A stretch of 64,000 bases of DNA from Hydractinia symbiolongicarpus (lineage: Eukaryota > Cnidaria > Hydrozoa > Anthoathecata > Hydractiniidae), in the NCBI RefSeq assembly GCF_029227915.1, contig NC_079879.1, forward strand, positions 31,626,501 to 31,690,500, read 5' to 3'. Below the pieces are notes generated by a model that was not told where the DNA came from, made no database searches, and was given only the letters and a program-made list of their open reading frames with translations. A program made the position numbers and the translations under genes. This document shows, piece after piece, positions 35,440 through 48,921 of this stretch (positions within the stretch are counted from its first letter, which is position 1; each line of letters starts with the position of its first letter).

Positions 35440-38400
35440 TTTCCCGTAAATCCCGGGCTTTGCCGTATAGTCGAATGTATACAAAGAAAGTACCCTGTGA
35501 GTAAACTCATTTCCAAAACGATTTTTTAAATTATCTTTTTACCACTAAAACTCATGAGACTTGTAGTTTTCAAAAATGTTTTCATTTTTGATGAGACGCT
35601 GATTAAAAGAAGTTTAATTGCCGGCAAACGAAAACCCGGCATTTCCCGTAAACCCCGGACTCGGCCCGTATAGTCAAAAGTATACGAAGAAAGTACCCAG
35701 GGAGTAAACTCATTTCCTGAACGATTTTTTATATTATTTTTTCACCACTAAAACGCATGAGACTTGTAGTTTTTAAAAGTGTTTTCATTGTTGATGAGAC
35801 GCTTAGTGAAAGTGGTTTAATCGCCGGCAAACGAAAACCCGCGATTTCCCGTAAATCCCGGGTTTGTCCCGTATAGTCAAAAGTATACAAAGAAAGTACC
35901 CAGGGAGTAAACTCATTTCCCGAACGATTTTTTAAATTATTTTTTCACCACTAAAACTCATGAGACTTGTAGTTTTCAGAAATGTTTTTATTTTTGATGA
36001 GACGCTTAGTGAAAGTGGTTTAATCGCCGGCAAACGAAAACCCGCGATTTCCCGTAAATACCGGGCTTAGCCCGTATAGTCGAATGTATACAAAGAAAGT
36101 ACCCTGTGAGTAAACTCATTTCCCGAACGATTTTTAATATTATTTTTTCACCACTAAAACGCATGAGACTTGTAGTTTTCAGAAATGTTTTTATTTTTGA
36201 TGAGACGCTTAGTGAAAGTGGTTTAATCGCCGGCAAACGAAAACCCGCGATTTCCCGTAAATACCGGGCTTAGCCCGTATAGTCGAATGTATACAAAGAA
36301 AGTACCCTGTGAGTATACTCATTTCCCGAACGATTTTTTAAATTATCTTTTCACCACTAAATCGCATGAGACTTGCAGTTTTCAAAAATGTTTTCATTTT
36401 TCATGAGACGCTGAATAAAAGAAGTTTAATCGCCGGCAAACGAAAACCTGCGATTTCCTGTAAATCCCAGACTCGGCCCGTATAGTCAAAAGTATACAAA
36501 GAAAGTACCCAGGGAGTAAACTCATTTCCCGAACGATTTTTTAAAATATTATTTCACCACTAAAGCCCATGAGACTTGTAGTTTTCAAAATGTTTTCATT
36601 TTTGATGAGGCGCTGAATAAAAGAAGTTTAATCGCCGGCAAACGAAAACCCACGACTTCCCGTAACTCCCGGACTCGGCCCGTATAGTCAAAAGTATACG
36701 AAGAGAGTACCCAGGGAGTAAATTCATTTCCCGAACGATTTTTTAAATTATTATTTCACCACTAAAGCCCATGAGACTTGTAGTTTTCAGAAATATTTTT
36801 ATTTTTGATGAGACGCTTAATGAATGTGGTTTAATAGCCGGCAAACGAAACCCACGATTTCCCTTAAATCGCGGGCTTGTCCCGTATAGTCCAATGTATA
36901 CAAAGAAAGTACCCTGTGAGTTAATTCATTTCCAGAACGATTTTTTAAATTATCTTTTCACCACTAAATCGCATGAGACTTGTAGTTTTCAAAAATGTTT
37001 TCATTTTTCATGAGACGCTGAATAAAAGAAGTTTAATTGCCGGCAAACGAAAACCTGCGATTTCCCGTAAATCCCAGACTCGACCCGTATAGTCAAAAGT
37101 ATACAAAGAAAGTACCCAGGGAGTAAACTCATTTCCCGAACGATTTTTTAAATTATTATTTCACCACTAAAGCCCATGAGACTTGTAGTTTTCAAAATGT
37201 TTTCATTTTTGATGAGACGCTGATTAAAAGAAGTGTAATCGCCGGCAAACGAAAACCTGCGATTTCCCGTAAATCCCAGACTCGGCCCGTATAGTCAAAA
37301 GTATACAAAGAAAGTACCCAGGGGGTAAACTCATTTCCCGAACGATTTTTTAAAATATTATTTCACCACTAAAGCCCATGAGACTTGTAGTTTTCAAAAT
37401 GTTTTCATTTTTGATGAGACGTTGAATAAAAGAAGTTTAATCGCCGGCAAACGAAAACCCACGACTTCCCGTAACTCCCGGACTCGGCCCGTATAGTCAA
37501 AAGTATACGAAGAAAGTACCCAGGGAGTAAACTCATTTCCCGAACGATTTTTTAAATTATTATTTCACCACTAAAGCCCATGAGACTTGTAGTTTTCAGA
37601 AATGTTTTCATTTTTGATGAGACGCTTAGTTAAAGTGGTTTAATCGCCGGCAAACGAAAACCTGCGATTTCCCGTAAATCCCAGACTCGGCCCGTATAGT
37701 CAAAAGTATACAAAGAAAGTACCCAGGGAGTAAACTCATTTCCCGAACGATTTTTTAAAATATAATTTCACCACTAAAGCCCATGAGACTTGTAGTTTTC
37801 AAAATGTTTTCATTTTTGATGAGACGCTGAATAAAAGAAGTTTAATCGCCGGCAAACGAAAACCCACGACTTCCCGTAACTCCCGGACTCGGCCCGTATA
37901 GTCAAAAGTATACGAAGAAAGTACCCAGGGAGTAAACTCATTTCCCGAACGATTTTTTAAATTATTATTTCACCACTAAAGCCCATGAGACTTGTAGTTT
38001 TCTGAAATGTTTTCATTTTTGATGAGACGCTTAATGAATGTGGTTTAATAGCCGGCAAACGAAAACCCGCGATTTCCCTTAAATCGCGGGCTTGTCCCGT
38101 ATAGTCCAATGTATACAAAGAAAGTACCCTGTGAGTTAACTCATTTCCAGAACGATTTTTTAAATTATCTTTTCACCACTAAATCGCATGAGACTTGTAG
38201 TTTTCAAAAATGTTTTCATTTTTCATGAGACGCTGAATAAAAGAAGTTTAATCGCCGGCAAAAGAAAACCTGCGATTTCCCGTAAATCCCAGACTCGACC
38301 CGTATAGTCAAAAGTATACAAAGAAAGTACCCAGGGAGTAAACTCATTTCCCAAACGATTTTTTAAATTATTATTTCACCACTAAAGCCCATGAGACTTC

Positions 38401-38770
38401 TAGTTTTCAAAATGTTTTCATTTTTGATGAGACGCTGATTAAAAGAAGTTTAATCGTCTGCAAACGAAAACCCGCCACCTCCCGTAAACCCCGGACTCGG
38501 CCCGTATAGTCAAAAGTATACAAAGAAAGTACCCAGGGAGTAAACTCATTTCCCGAACGATTTTTTAAATTATTATTTCACCACTAAAGCCCATGAGACT
38601 TGTAGTTTTCAGAAATATTTTCATTTTTGATGAGACGCTTAGTGAAAGTGGTTTAATCGCCGGCAAACGAAAACCCGCGATTTCCCGTAAATCCCGGGCT
38701 TGTCCCGTATAGTCGAATGTATACAAAGAAAGTACCCTGTGAGTAAACTCATTTCCAAAACGCTTTTTTG
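34921..38770 (+). repeat. 19-mer unit, copy 1 (3850 bp)
   Basis: Tandem with 38771-42620 at an exact offset of 3850. Both copies end in the rare text CGCTTTTTTG (38761-38770 and 42611-42620). The left base context differs (CGATTTTTTA before 34921), which places the junction precisely. Every stretch I compared is identical, including one-off variants such as CAGGGGGTAAAC, AAAATATAATTTC, GAAGAGAGTACC, GATTTTTAATATT and ATGAGACTTC. It contains type A, type B and the CCCTTAAATCGCGGG hairpin subtype. No gene. Confidence 0.93.
38066..38090. other. Perfect 10-bp-arm hairpin, hairpin subtype
   Basis: Arms CCCGCGATTT and AAATCGCGGG are exact reverse complements around a 5-base loop, CCCTT. Relative to the common type B dyad, the C to G change in the right arm removes the only mismatch. 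Its twin in the 3850-bp duplicate is at 41916-41940. Other perfect copies are at 44956-44980, 46576-46600, 50224-50248, 53265-53289, 54683-54707, 56507-56531, 57925-57949 and 58938-58962, some with loop TCCTT. Confidence 0.85.
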
Positions 38771-41700
38771 AATTATTTTTTCACCACTAAAACGCATGAG
38801 ACTTGTAGTTTTCAGAAATGTTTTTATTTTTGATGAGACGCTTAGTAAAAGTGGTTTAATTGCCGGCAAACGAAAACCCGCGATTTCCCGTAAATACCGG
38901 GCTTAGCCCGTATAGTCAAATGTATACAAAGAAAGTACCCTGTGAGTATACTCATTTCCCGCACGATTTTTTAAATTATTTTTTCACCACTAAAACGCAT
39001 GAGACTTGTAGTTTTCAGAAATGTTTTCATTTTTGATGAGACGCTTAGTGAAAGTGGTTTAATCGCCGGCAAACGAAAACCCGCGATTTCCCGTAAATCC
39101 CGGGCTTGTCCCGTATAGTCAAAAGTATACAAAGAAAGTACCCAGGGAGTAAACTCATTTCCCGAACGATTTTTTAAATTATTATTTCACCACTAAAGCC
39201 CATGAGACTTGTACTTTTCAGAAATGTTTTCATTTTTGATAAGACGCTTAATGAAAGTGGTTTAATCGCCGGCAAACGAAAACCCGCGATTTCCCGTAAA
39301 TCCCGGGCTTTGCCGTATAGTCGAATGTATACAAAGAAAGTACCCTGTGAGTAAACTCATTTCCAAAACGATTTTTTAAATTATCTTTTTACCACTAAAA
39401 CTCATGAGACTTGTAGTTTTCAAAAATGTTTTCATTTTTGATGAGACGCTGATTAAAAGAAGTTTAATTGCCGGCAAACGAAAACCCGGCATTTCCCGTA
39501 AACCCCGGACTCGGCCCGTATAGTCAAAAGTATACGAAGAAAGTACCCAGGGAGTAAACTCATTTCCTGAACGATTTTTTATATTATTTTTTCACCACTA
39601 AAACGCATGAGACTTGTAGTTTTTAAAAGTGTTTTCATTGTTGATGAGACGCTTAGTGAAAGTGGTTTAATCGCCGGCAAACGAAAACCCGCGATTTCCC
39701 GTAAATCCCGGGTTTGTCCCGTATAGTCAAAAGTATACAAAGAAAGTACCCAGGGAGTAAACTCATTTCCCGAACGATTTTTTAAATTATTTTTTCACCA
39801 CTAAAACTCATGAGACTTGTAGTTTTCAGAAATGTTTTTATTTTTGATGAGACGCTTAGTGAAAGTGGTTTAATCGCCGGCAAACGAAAACCCGCGATTT
39901 CCCGTAAATACCGGGCTTAGCCCGTATAGTCGAATGTATACAAAGAAAGTACCCTGTGAGTAAACTCATTTCCCGAACGATTTTTAATATTATTTTTTCA
40001 CCACTAAAACGCATGAGACTTGTAGTTTTCAGAAATGTTTTTATTTTTGATGAGACGCTTAGTGAAAGTGGTTTAATCGCCGGCAAACGAAAACCCGCGA
40101 TTTCCCGTAAATACCGGGCTTAGCCCGTATAGTCGAATGTATACAAAGAAAGTACCCTGTGAGTATACTCATTTCCCGAACGATTTTTTAAATTATCTTT
40201 TCACCACTAAATCGCATGAGACTTGCAGTTTTCAAAAATGTTTTCATTTTTCATGAGACGCTGAATAAAAGAAGTTTAATCGCCGGCAAACGAAAACCTG
40301 CGATTTCCTGTAAATCCCAGACTCGGCCCGTATAGTCAAAAGTATACAAAGAAAGTACCCAGGGAGTAAACTCATTTCCCGAACGATTTTTTAAAATATT
40401 ATTTCACCACTAAAGCCCATGAGACTTGTAGTTTTCAAAATGTTTTCATTTTTGATGAGGCGCTGAATAAAAGAAGTTTAATCGCCGGCAAACGAAAACC
40501 CACGACTTCCCGTAACTCCCGGACTCGGCCCGTATAGTCAAAAGTATACGAAGAGAGTACCCAGGGAGTAAATTCATTTCCCGAACGATTTTTTAAATTA
40601 TTATTTCACCACTAAAGCCCATGAGACTTGTAGTTTTCAGAAATATTTTTATTTTTGATGAGACGCTTAATGAATGTGGTTTAATAGCCGGCAAACGAAA
40701 CCCACGATTTCCCTTAAATCGCGGGCTTGTCCCGTATAGTCCAATGTATACAAAGAAAGTACCCTGTGAGTTAATTCATTTCCAGAACGATTTTTTAAAT
40801 TATCTTTTCACCACTAAATCGCATGAGACTTGTAGTTTTCAAAAATGTTTTCATTTTTCATGAGACGCTGAATAAAAGAAGTTTAATTGCCGGCAAACGA
40901 AAACCTGCGATTTCCCGTAAATCCCAGACTCGACCCGTATAGTCAAAAGTATACAAAGAAAGTACCCAGGGAGTAAACTCATTTCCCGAACGATTTTTTA
41001 AATTATTATTTCACCACTAAAGCCCATGAGACTTGTAGTTTTCAAAATGTTTTCATTTTTGATGAGACGCTGATTAAAAGAAGTGTAATCGCCGGCAAAC
41101 GAAAACCTGCGATTTCCCGTAAATCCCAGACTCGGCCCGTATAGTCAAAAGTATACAAAGAAAGTACCCAGGGGGTAAACTCATTTCCCGAACGATTTTT
41201 TAAAATATTATTTCACCACTAAAGCCCATGAGACTTGTAGTTTTCAAAATGTTTTCATTTTTGATGAGACGTTGAATAAAAGAAGTTTAATCGCCGGCAA
41301 ACGAAAACCCACGACTTCCCGTAACTCCCGGACTCGGCCCGTATAGTCAAAAGTATACGAAGAAAGTACCCAGGGAGTAAACTCATTTCCCGAACGATTT
41401 TTTAAATTATTATTTCACCACTAAAGCCCATGAGACTTGTAGTTTTCAGAAATGTTTTCATTTTTGATGAGACGCTTAGTTAAAGTGGTTTAATCGCCGG
41501 CAAACGAAAACCTGCGATTTCCCGTAAATCCCAGACTCGGCCCGTATAGTCAAAAGTATACAAAGAAAGTACCCAGGGAGTAAACTCATTTCCCGAACGA
41601 TTTTTTAAAATATAATTTCACCACTAAAGCCCATGAGACTTGTAGTTTTCAAAATGTTTTCATTTTTGATGAGACGCTGAATAAAAGAAGTTTAATCGCC

Positions 41701-42620
41701 GGCAAACGAAAACCCACGACTTCCCGTAACTCCCGGACTCGGCCCGTATAGTCAAAAGTATACGAAGAAAGTACCCAGGGAGTAAACTCATTTCCCGAAC
41801 GATTTTTTAAATTATTATTTCACCACTAAAGCCCATGAGACTTGTAGTTTTCTGAAATGTTTTCATTTTTGATGAGACGCTTAATGAATGTGGTTTAATA
41901 GCCGGCAAACGAAAACCCGCGATTTCCCTTAAATCGCGGGCTTGTCCCGTATAGTCCAATGTATACAAAGAAAGTACCCTGTGAGTTAACTCATTTCCAG
42001 AACGATTTTTTAAATTATCTTTTCACCACTAAATCGCATGAGACTTGTAGTTTTCAAAAATGTTTTCATTTTTCATGAGACGCTGAATAAAAGAAGTTTA
42101 ATCGCCGGCAAAAGAAAACCTGCGATTTCCCGTAAATCCCAGACTCGACCCGTATAGTCAAAAGTATACAAAGAAAGTACCCAGGGAGTAAACTCATTTC
42201 CCAAACGATTTTTTAAATTATTATTTCACCACTAAAGCCCATGAGACTTCTAGTTTTCAAAATGTTTTCATTTTTGATGAGACGCTGATTAAAAGAAGTT
42301 TAATCGTCTGCAAACGAAAACCCGCCACCTCCCGTAAACCCCGGACTCGGCCCGTATAGTCAAAAGTATACAAAGAAAGTACCCAGGGAGTAAACTCATT
42401 TCCCGAACGATTTTTTAAATTATTATTTCACCACTAAAGCCCATGAGACTTGTAGTTTTCAGAAATATTTTCATTTTTGATGAGACGCTTAGTGAAAGTG
42501 GTTTAATCGCCGGCAAACGAAAACCCGCGATTTCCCGTAAATCCCGGGCTTGTCCCGTATAGTCGAATGTATACAAAGAAAGTACCCTGTGAGTAAACTC
42601 ATTTCCAAAACGCTTTTTTG
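38771..42620 (+). repeat. 19-mer unit, copy 2 (3850 bp)
   Basis: Second copy of 34921-38770. No differences were found in the stretches compared by eye, although I did not align all 3850 bases. After 42620 the sequence reads AATTAACTTTTC rather than AATTATTTTTTC, ending the match. Either it is a very recent unequal exchange or an assembly duplication; the sequence alone cannot tell these apart. Confidence 0.93.
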
Positions 42621-44646
42621 AATTAACTTTTCACCACTAAAACGCATGAGACTTGCAGTTTTCAAAAATGTTTTCATTTTTGATGAGACGCTGAATAAAA
42701 TGAGTTTAATCGCCGGCAAAGGAAAACCTGCGATTTCCCGTAAATCCCGGAATCGGCCCGTATAGTCAAAAGTATACAAAGAAAGTACCCAGGGAGTAAA
42801 CTCATTTCCCGAACGATTTTTTAAATTATTATTTCACCACTAAAGCCCATGAAACTTGTAGTTTTCAGAAAAGTTTTCATTTTTGATGAGACGCTTAATG
42901 GATTTGGTTTAATAGCCGGCAAACGAAAACCGGCGATTTCCCTTAAATCGCGGGCTTGTCCCGTATAGTCCAATGTATACAAAGAAAGTGCCCTGTGAGT
43001 TAACTCATTTCCAGAACGATTTTTTAAATTATCTTTTCACCACTAAATCGCATGAGACTTGCAGTTTTCAAAAATGTTTTCATTTTTCATGAGACGCTGA
43101 ATAAAAGAAGTTTAATCGCCGGCAAACGAAAACCTGCGATTTCCCGTAAATCCCAGACTCGACCCGTATAGTCAAAAGTATACAAAGAAAGTACCCAGGG
43201 AGTAAACTCATTTCCCGAACGATTTTTTAAATTATTATTTCACCACTAAAGCCCATGAGACTTGTAGTTTTCAAAATGTTCTCATTTTTGATGAGACGCT
43301 GATTAAACGAAGTTTAATCGCCGGCAAACGAAAACCTGCGATTTTCCGTAAATCCCAGACTCGGCCCGTATAGTGAAGAGTATACAAAGAAAGTACCCAG
43401 GGAGTAAACTCATTTCCCGAACGATTTTTTAAAATATTATTTCACCACTAAAGCCCATGAGACTTGTAGTTTTCAAAATGTTTTCATTTTTGATGAGACG
43501 CTGAATAAAAGAAGTTAAATCGCCGGCAAACGAAAACCCACGACTTCCCGTAACTCCCGGACTCGGCCCGTATAGTCAAAAGTATACAAAGAAAGTACCC
43601 AGGGAGTAAACTCATTTCCCGAACGATTTTTTAAATTAACTTTTCACCACTAAAACGCATGAGACTTGCAGTTTTCAAAAATGTTTTCATTTTTGATGAG
43701 ACGCTGAATAAAATGAGTTTATTCGCCGGCAAAGGAAAACCTGCGATTTCCCGTAAATCCCGGAATCGGCCCGTATAGTCAAAAGTATACAAAGAAAGTA
43801 CCCAGGGAGTAAACTCATTTCCCGAACGATTTTTTAAATTATTATTTCACCACTAAAGCCCATGAGACTTGTAGTTTTCAGAAAAGTTTTCATTTTTGAT
43901 GAGACGCTTAATGGATTTGGTTTAATAGCCGGCAAACGAAAACCGGCGATTTCCCTTAAATCGCGGGCTTGTCCCGTATAGTCCAATGTATACAAAGAAA
44001 GTGCCCTGTGAGTTAACTCATTTCCAGAACGATTTTTTAAATTATCTTTTCACCACTAAATCGCATGAGACTTGCAGTTTTCAAAAATGTTTTCATTTTT
44101 CATGAGACGCTGAATAAAAGAAGTTTAATCGCCGGCAAACGAAAACCTGCGATTTCCCGTAAATCCCAGACTCGACCCGTATAGTCAAAAGTATACAAAG
44201 AAAGTACCCAGGGAGTAAACTCATTTCCCGAACGATTTTTTAAATTATTATTTCACCACTAAAGCCCATGAGACTTGTAGTTTTCAAAATGTTCTCATTT
44301 TTGATGAGACGCTGATTAAACGAAGTTTAATCGCCGGCAAACGAAAACCTGCGATTTTCCGTAAATCCCAGACTCGGCCCGTATAGTCAAAAGTATACAA
44401 AGAAAGTACCCAGGGAGTAAACTCATTTCCCGAACGATTTTTTAAAATATTATTTCACCACTAAAGCCCATGAGACTTGTAGTTTTCAAAATGTTTTCAT
44501 TTTTGATGAGACGCTGAATAAAAGAAGTTAAATCGCCGGCAAACGAAAACCCACGACTTCCCGTAACTCCCGGACTCGGCCCGTTTAGTCAAAAGTATAC
44601 GAAGAAAGTACCCAGGGAGTAAACTCATTTCCCGAACGATTTTTTA
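42621..44646 (+). repeat. 5-mer tandem duplication, period 1013 bp
   Basis: 42621-43633 and 43634-44646. The marker TGAGTTTA after GAATAAAA starts at 42701, 43714 and 44727, and TGTTCTCATTT recurs at the same 1013-bp step. Other shared markers: CAAAGGAAAACC, CGGAATCGGCCCG, GGATTTGG, AAAAGTTTTC. Differences include TTTATTCGCC in the second copy and GTGAAGAGTATAC in the first. The same units reappear near 53-54 kb and 56-58 kb in another order. Confidence 0.88.
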
Positions 44647-45483
44647 AATTATTATTTCACCACTAAAGCCCATGAGACTTGCAGTTTTCAAAAATGTTTT
44701 TATTTTTGATGAGACGCTGAATAAAATGAGTTTAATCGCCGGCAAAGGAAAACCTGCAATTTCCCGTAAATCCCGGAATCGGCCCGTATAGTCAAAAGTA
44801 TACAAAGAAAGTACCCAGGGAGTAAACTCATTTCCCGAACGATTTTTTAAATTATTATTTCACCACTAAAGCCCATGAGACTTGTAGTTTTCAGAAAAGT
44901 TTTCATTTTTGATGAGACGCTTAATGAATGTGGTTTAATAGCCGGCAAACGAAAACCCGCGATTTTCCTTAAATCGCGGGCTTGTCCCGTATAGTCCAAT
45001 GTATACAAAGAAAGTGCCCTGTGAGTTAACTCATTTCCAGAACGATTTTTTAAATTATCTTTTCACCACTATATCGCATGAGACTTGCAGTTTTCAAAAA
45101 TGTTTTCATTTTTGATGAGACGCTGAATAAAATGAGTTTAATCGCCGGCAAAGGAAAACCTGCGATTTCCCGTAAACCCCGGAATCGGCCCGTATAGTCA
45201 AAAGTATACAAAGAAAGTACCCAGTGAGTAAACTCATTTCCCGAACGATTTTTTAAATTATTATTTCACCACTAAAGCCCATGAGACTTGTAGTTTTCAG
45301 AAATGTTTTTATTTTTGATGAGACGCTTAATGAATGTGGTTTAATAGCCGGCAAACGAAACCCACGATTTCCCTTAAATCGCGGGCTTGTCTCGTATAGT
45401 CCAATGTATACAAAGAAAGTACCCTGTGAGTTAATTCATTTCCAGAACGATTTTTTAAATTATCTTTTCACCACTAAATCGCA
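44647..45483 (+). repeat. Four units linking the 5-mer and 18-mer blocks
   Basis: Units with GAATAAAATGAG at 44727 and 45133 (406 bp apart) flank a hairpin-subtype unit (44956-44980). The stretch 44.7-45.5 kb corresponds to about 53.0-53.8 kb at offset 8309. The earlier match 42489 to 52824 has offset 10,335; the difference of 2026 bp is exactly two 1013-bp 5-mers, so one region gained or lost two 5-mers relative to the other. No gene. Confidence 0.78.
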
Positions 45484-48400
45484 TGAGACTTGTAGTTTTC
45501 AAAAATGTTTTCATTTTTCATGAGACGCTGAATAAAAGAAGTTTAATTGCCGGCAAACGAAAACCTGCGATTTCCCGTAAATCCCAGACTCGACCCGTAT
45601 AGTCAAAAGTATACAAAGAAAGTACCCAGGGAGTAAACTCATTTCCCGAACGATTTTTTAAATTATTATTTCACCACTAAAGCCCATGACACTTGTAGTT
45701 TTCAAAATGTTTTCATTTTTGATGAGACGCTGATTAAAAGAAGTGTAATCGCCGGCAAACGAAAACCTGCGATTTCCCGTAAATCCCAGACTCGGCCCGT
45801 ATAGTCAAAAGTATACAAAGAAAGTACCCAGGGAGTAAACTCATTTCCCGAACGATTTTTTAAAATATTATTTCACCACTAAAGCCCATGAGACTTGTAG
45901 TTTTCAAAATGTTTTCATTTTTGATGAGACGTTGAATAAAAGAAGTTTAATCGCCGGCAAACGAAAACCCACGACTTCCCGTAACTCCCGGACTCGGCCC
46001 GTATAGTCAAAAGTATACGAAGAAAGTACCCAGGGAGTAAACTCATTTCCCGAACGATTTTTTAAATTATTATTTCACCACTAAAGCCCATGAGACTTAT
46101 AGTTTTCAGAAATGTTTTCATTTTTGATGAGACGCTTAGTTAAAGTGGTTTAATCGCCGGCAAACGAAAACCTGCGATTTCCCGTAAGTCCCAGACTCGG
46201 CCCGTATAGTCAAAAGTATACAAAGAAAGTACCCAGGGAGTAAACTCATTTCCCGAACGATTTTTTAAAATATTATTTCACCACTAAAGCCCATGAGACT
46301 TGTAGTTTTCAAAATGTTTTCATTTTTGATGAGACGCTGAATAAAAGAAGTTTAATCGCCGGCAAACGAAAACCCACGACTTCCCGTAACTCCCGGACTC
46401 GGCCCGTATAGTCAAAAGTATACGAAGAAAGTACCCAGGGAGTAAACTCATTTCCCGAACGATTTTTTAAATTATTATTTCACCACTAAAGCCCATGAGA
46501 CTTGTAGTTTTCTGAAATGTTTTCATTTTTGATGAGACGCTTAATGAATGTGGTTTAATAGCCGGCAAACGAAAACCCGCGATTTCCCTTAAATCGCGGG
46601 CTTGTCCCGTATAGTCCAATGTATACAAAGAAAGTACCCTGTGAGTTAACTCATTTCCAGAACGATTTTTTAAATTATCTTTTCACCACTAAATCGCATG
46701 AGACTTGTAGTTTTCAAAAATGTTTTCATTTTTGATGAGACGCTGATTAAAAAAAATTTAATCGTCTGCAAACGAAAACCCGCCACCTCCCGTAAACCCC
46801 GGACTCGGCCCGTATAGTCAAAAGTATACAAAGAAAGTACCCAGGGAGTAAACTCATTTCCCGAACGATTTTTTAAATTATTATTTCACCACTAAAGCCC
46901 ATGAGACTTGTAGTTTTCAGAAATGTTTTCATTTGTGATGAGACGCTTAATGCATGTGGTTTAATAGCCGGTAAACGAAAACCCGCGTTTTCCTGTAAAT
47001 CCCGGGCTTGGCCCGTATATCGAATGTATACAAAGAAAGTACCCTGTGAGTAAACTCATTTCCAAAACGGTTTTTTAAATTATCTTTTCACCACTAAAAC
47101 GCATGAGACTTGTAGTTTTCAGAAATGTTTTCATTTTTGATGAGACGCTTAATGAAAGAGGTTTAATCGCCAGCAAACGAAAACCCGCGATTTCACGTAA
47201 ATTCCGGGCTTGGCCCGTATTGTCAAATGTATACAAAGAAAGTACCCAGGGTGTAAACTCATTTCCCGAACGATTTTTTAAATTTTTTTTTCGCCACTAA
47301 AACGCATGAGACTTGTAAATTTCAAAAATATTTTCATTCTTGATGAGACGCTTAATGAAAGAAGTTTAATCGCCGGCAAACGAAAACCCTCGATTTCCCG
47401 TAAATCCCGGTCTTGGCCCGTATAGTCGAATGTATACGAAGAAAGTACCCTGTGAGTAAACTCATTTCCAGAACGATTTTTTAAATTATTTTTTCACCAC
47501 TAAAACGCGTGAGACTTGTAGTTTTCAAAAGTGTTTTCATTTTTGATGAGACGCTGAATAAAAGAAGTTTAATCGCCTTCAAACGAAAACCCGCGATTTC
47601 CCGTAAATTCCAGGCTTGGTCCGTATAGTTGAATGTATATAAAGAAAGTACCCAGGGAGTAAACTGATTTCCTGAACGATTTTTCAAATTATTTCTGCAC
47701 ACTAGAACGAATGAGACTTGTAGTTTCCAAATATGTTTTCATTTTTAATGAGACGCTTAATGAATGTGGTTTAATAGCCGGCAAACGAAAACCAGCGATT
47801 TCCCTTAAATCCCGGGCTTGTCCCGTATAGTCCAATGTATACAAAGAAAGTACCCTGTGAGTTAACTCATTTCCAGAACGATTTTTTAAATTATCTTTTC
47901 ACCACTAAATCGCATGAGACTTGTAGTTTTCAAAAATGTTTTCATTTTTCATGAGACCCTGAATAAAAGAGGTTTAATCGCCAGCAAACGAAAACCCGCG
48001 ATTTCACGTAAATTCCGGGCTTGGCCCGTATAGTCAAATGTATACAAAGAAAGTACCCAGGGTGTAAACTCATTTCCCGAACGATTTTTTAAATTTTTTT
48101 TTTGCCACTAAAACGCATGAGACTTGTAGTTTTCAAAAATATTTTCATTCTTGATGAGACGCTTAATGAAAGAAGTTTAATCGCCGGCAAACGAAAACCC
48201 TCGATTTCCCGTAAATCCCGGGCTTGGCCCGTATAGTCGAATGTATACAAAGAAAGTACCCTGTGAGTAAACTCATTTCCAGAACGATTATTTAAATTAT
48301 TTTTTCACCACTAAAACGCGTGAGACTTGTAGTTTTCAAAAGTGTTTTCATTTTTGATGAGACGCTGAATAAAAGAAGTTTAATCGCCTTCAAACGAAAA

Positions 48401-48921
48401 CCCGCGATTTCCCGTAAATTCCAGGCTTGGTCCGTATAGTTGAATGTATATAAAGGAAGTACCCAGGGAGTAAACTGATTTCCCGAACGATTTTTCAAAT
48501 TATTTCTGCACACTAGAACGAATGAGACTTGTAGTTTCCAAAAATGTTTTCATTTTCAATGAGACGCTTAATGAATGTGGTTTAATAGCCGGCAAACGAA
48601 AACCCGCGATTTCCCTTAAATCCCGGGCTTGTCCCGTTTAGTCCAATGTATACAAAGAAAGTACCCTGTGAGTTAACTCATTTCTAGAACGATTTTTTAA
48701 ATTATCTTTTCACCACTAAATCGCATGAGACTTGCAGTTTTCAAAAATGTTTTCATTTTTCATGAGACGCTGAATAAAAGAAGTTTAATCGCCGGCAAAC
48801 GAAAACCTGCGATTTCCTGTAAATCCCAGACTCGGCCCGTATAGTCAAAAGTATACAAAGAAAGTACCCAGGGAGTAAACTCATTTCCCGAACGATTTTT
48901 TAAAATATTATTTCACCACTA
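45484..48921 (+). repeat. 18-mer unit, copy 1 (period 3648 bp)
   Basis: Matches 49132-52569 at a constant offset of 3648: AAGTGTAATC at 45741 and 49389, the outlier units at 47509/51157 and 48320/51968. More than ten single-base differences are visible (for example 46751 AAAAAATTTA against AAGAAGTTTA, ACTTATAG against ACTTGTAG, and ATTTGTGATG against ATTTTTGATG), so this pair is older than the 3850- and 3242-bp pairs. Compared with 38.2, 42.1 and 59.1 kb, one unit is missing near 46,725, where two units are fused. Confidence 0.88.
47509..47710 (+). repeat. Outlier monomer type, right-half copies (202 bp)
   Basis: Same linked variants as the copy at 1393-1594 (GCCTTCAAACG, TTCCAGGCTTGG, GTATATAAAG, TTTCAAATTATTTCTGC, ACACTAGAACG). 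Right-half copies start at 47509, 48320, 51157, 51968, 55210, 60073, 61492 and 62303. Most have GGTCCGTATAG where the left copy has GGCCCGTATAG. They occur in pairs 811 bp apart, consistent with a 4-mer duplication that was then carried along by the 3648-, 3242- and 1419-bp events. Confidence 0.88.

Noticed and set aside
36006-42779. Identical frames at 36006/39856, 36771/40621 and 38639/42489 as duplicated genes
   Set aside because: All three pairs are 3850 bp apart and only report the tandem satellite duplication.
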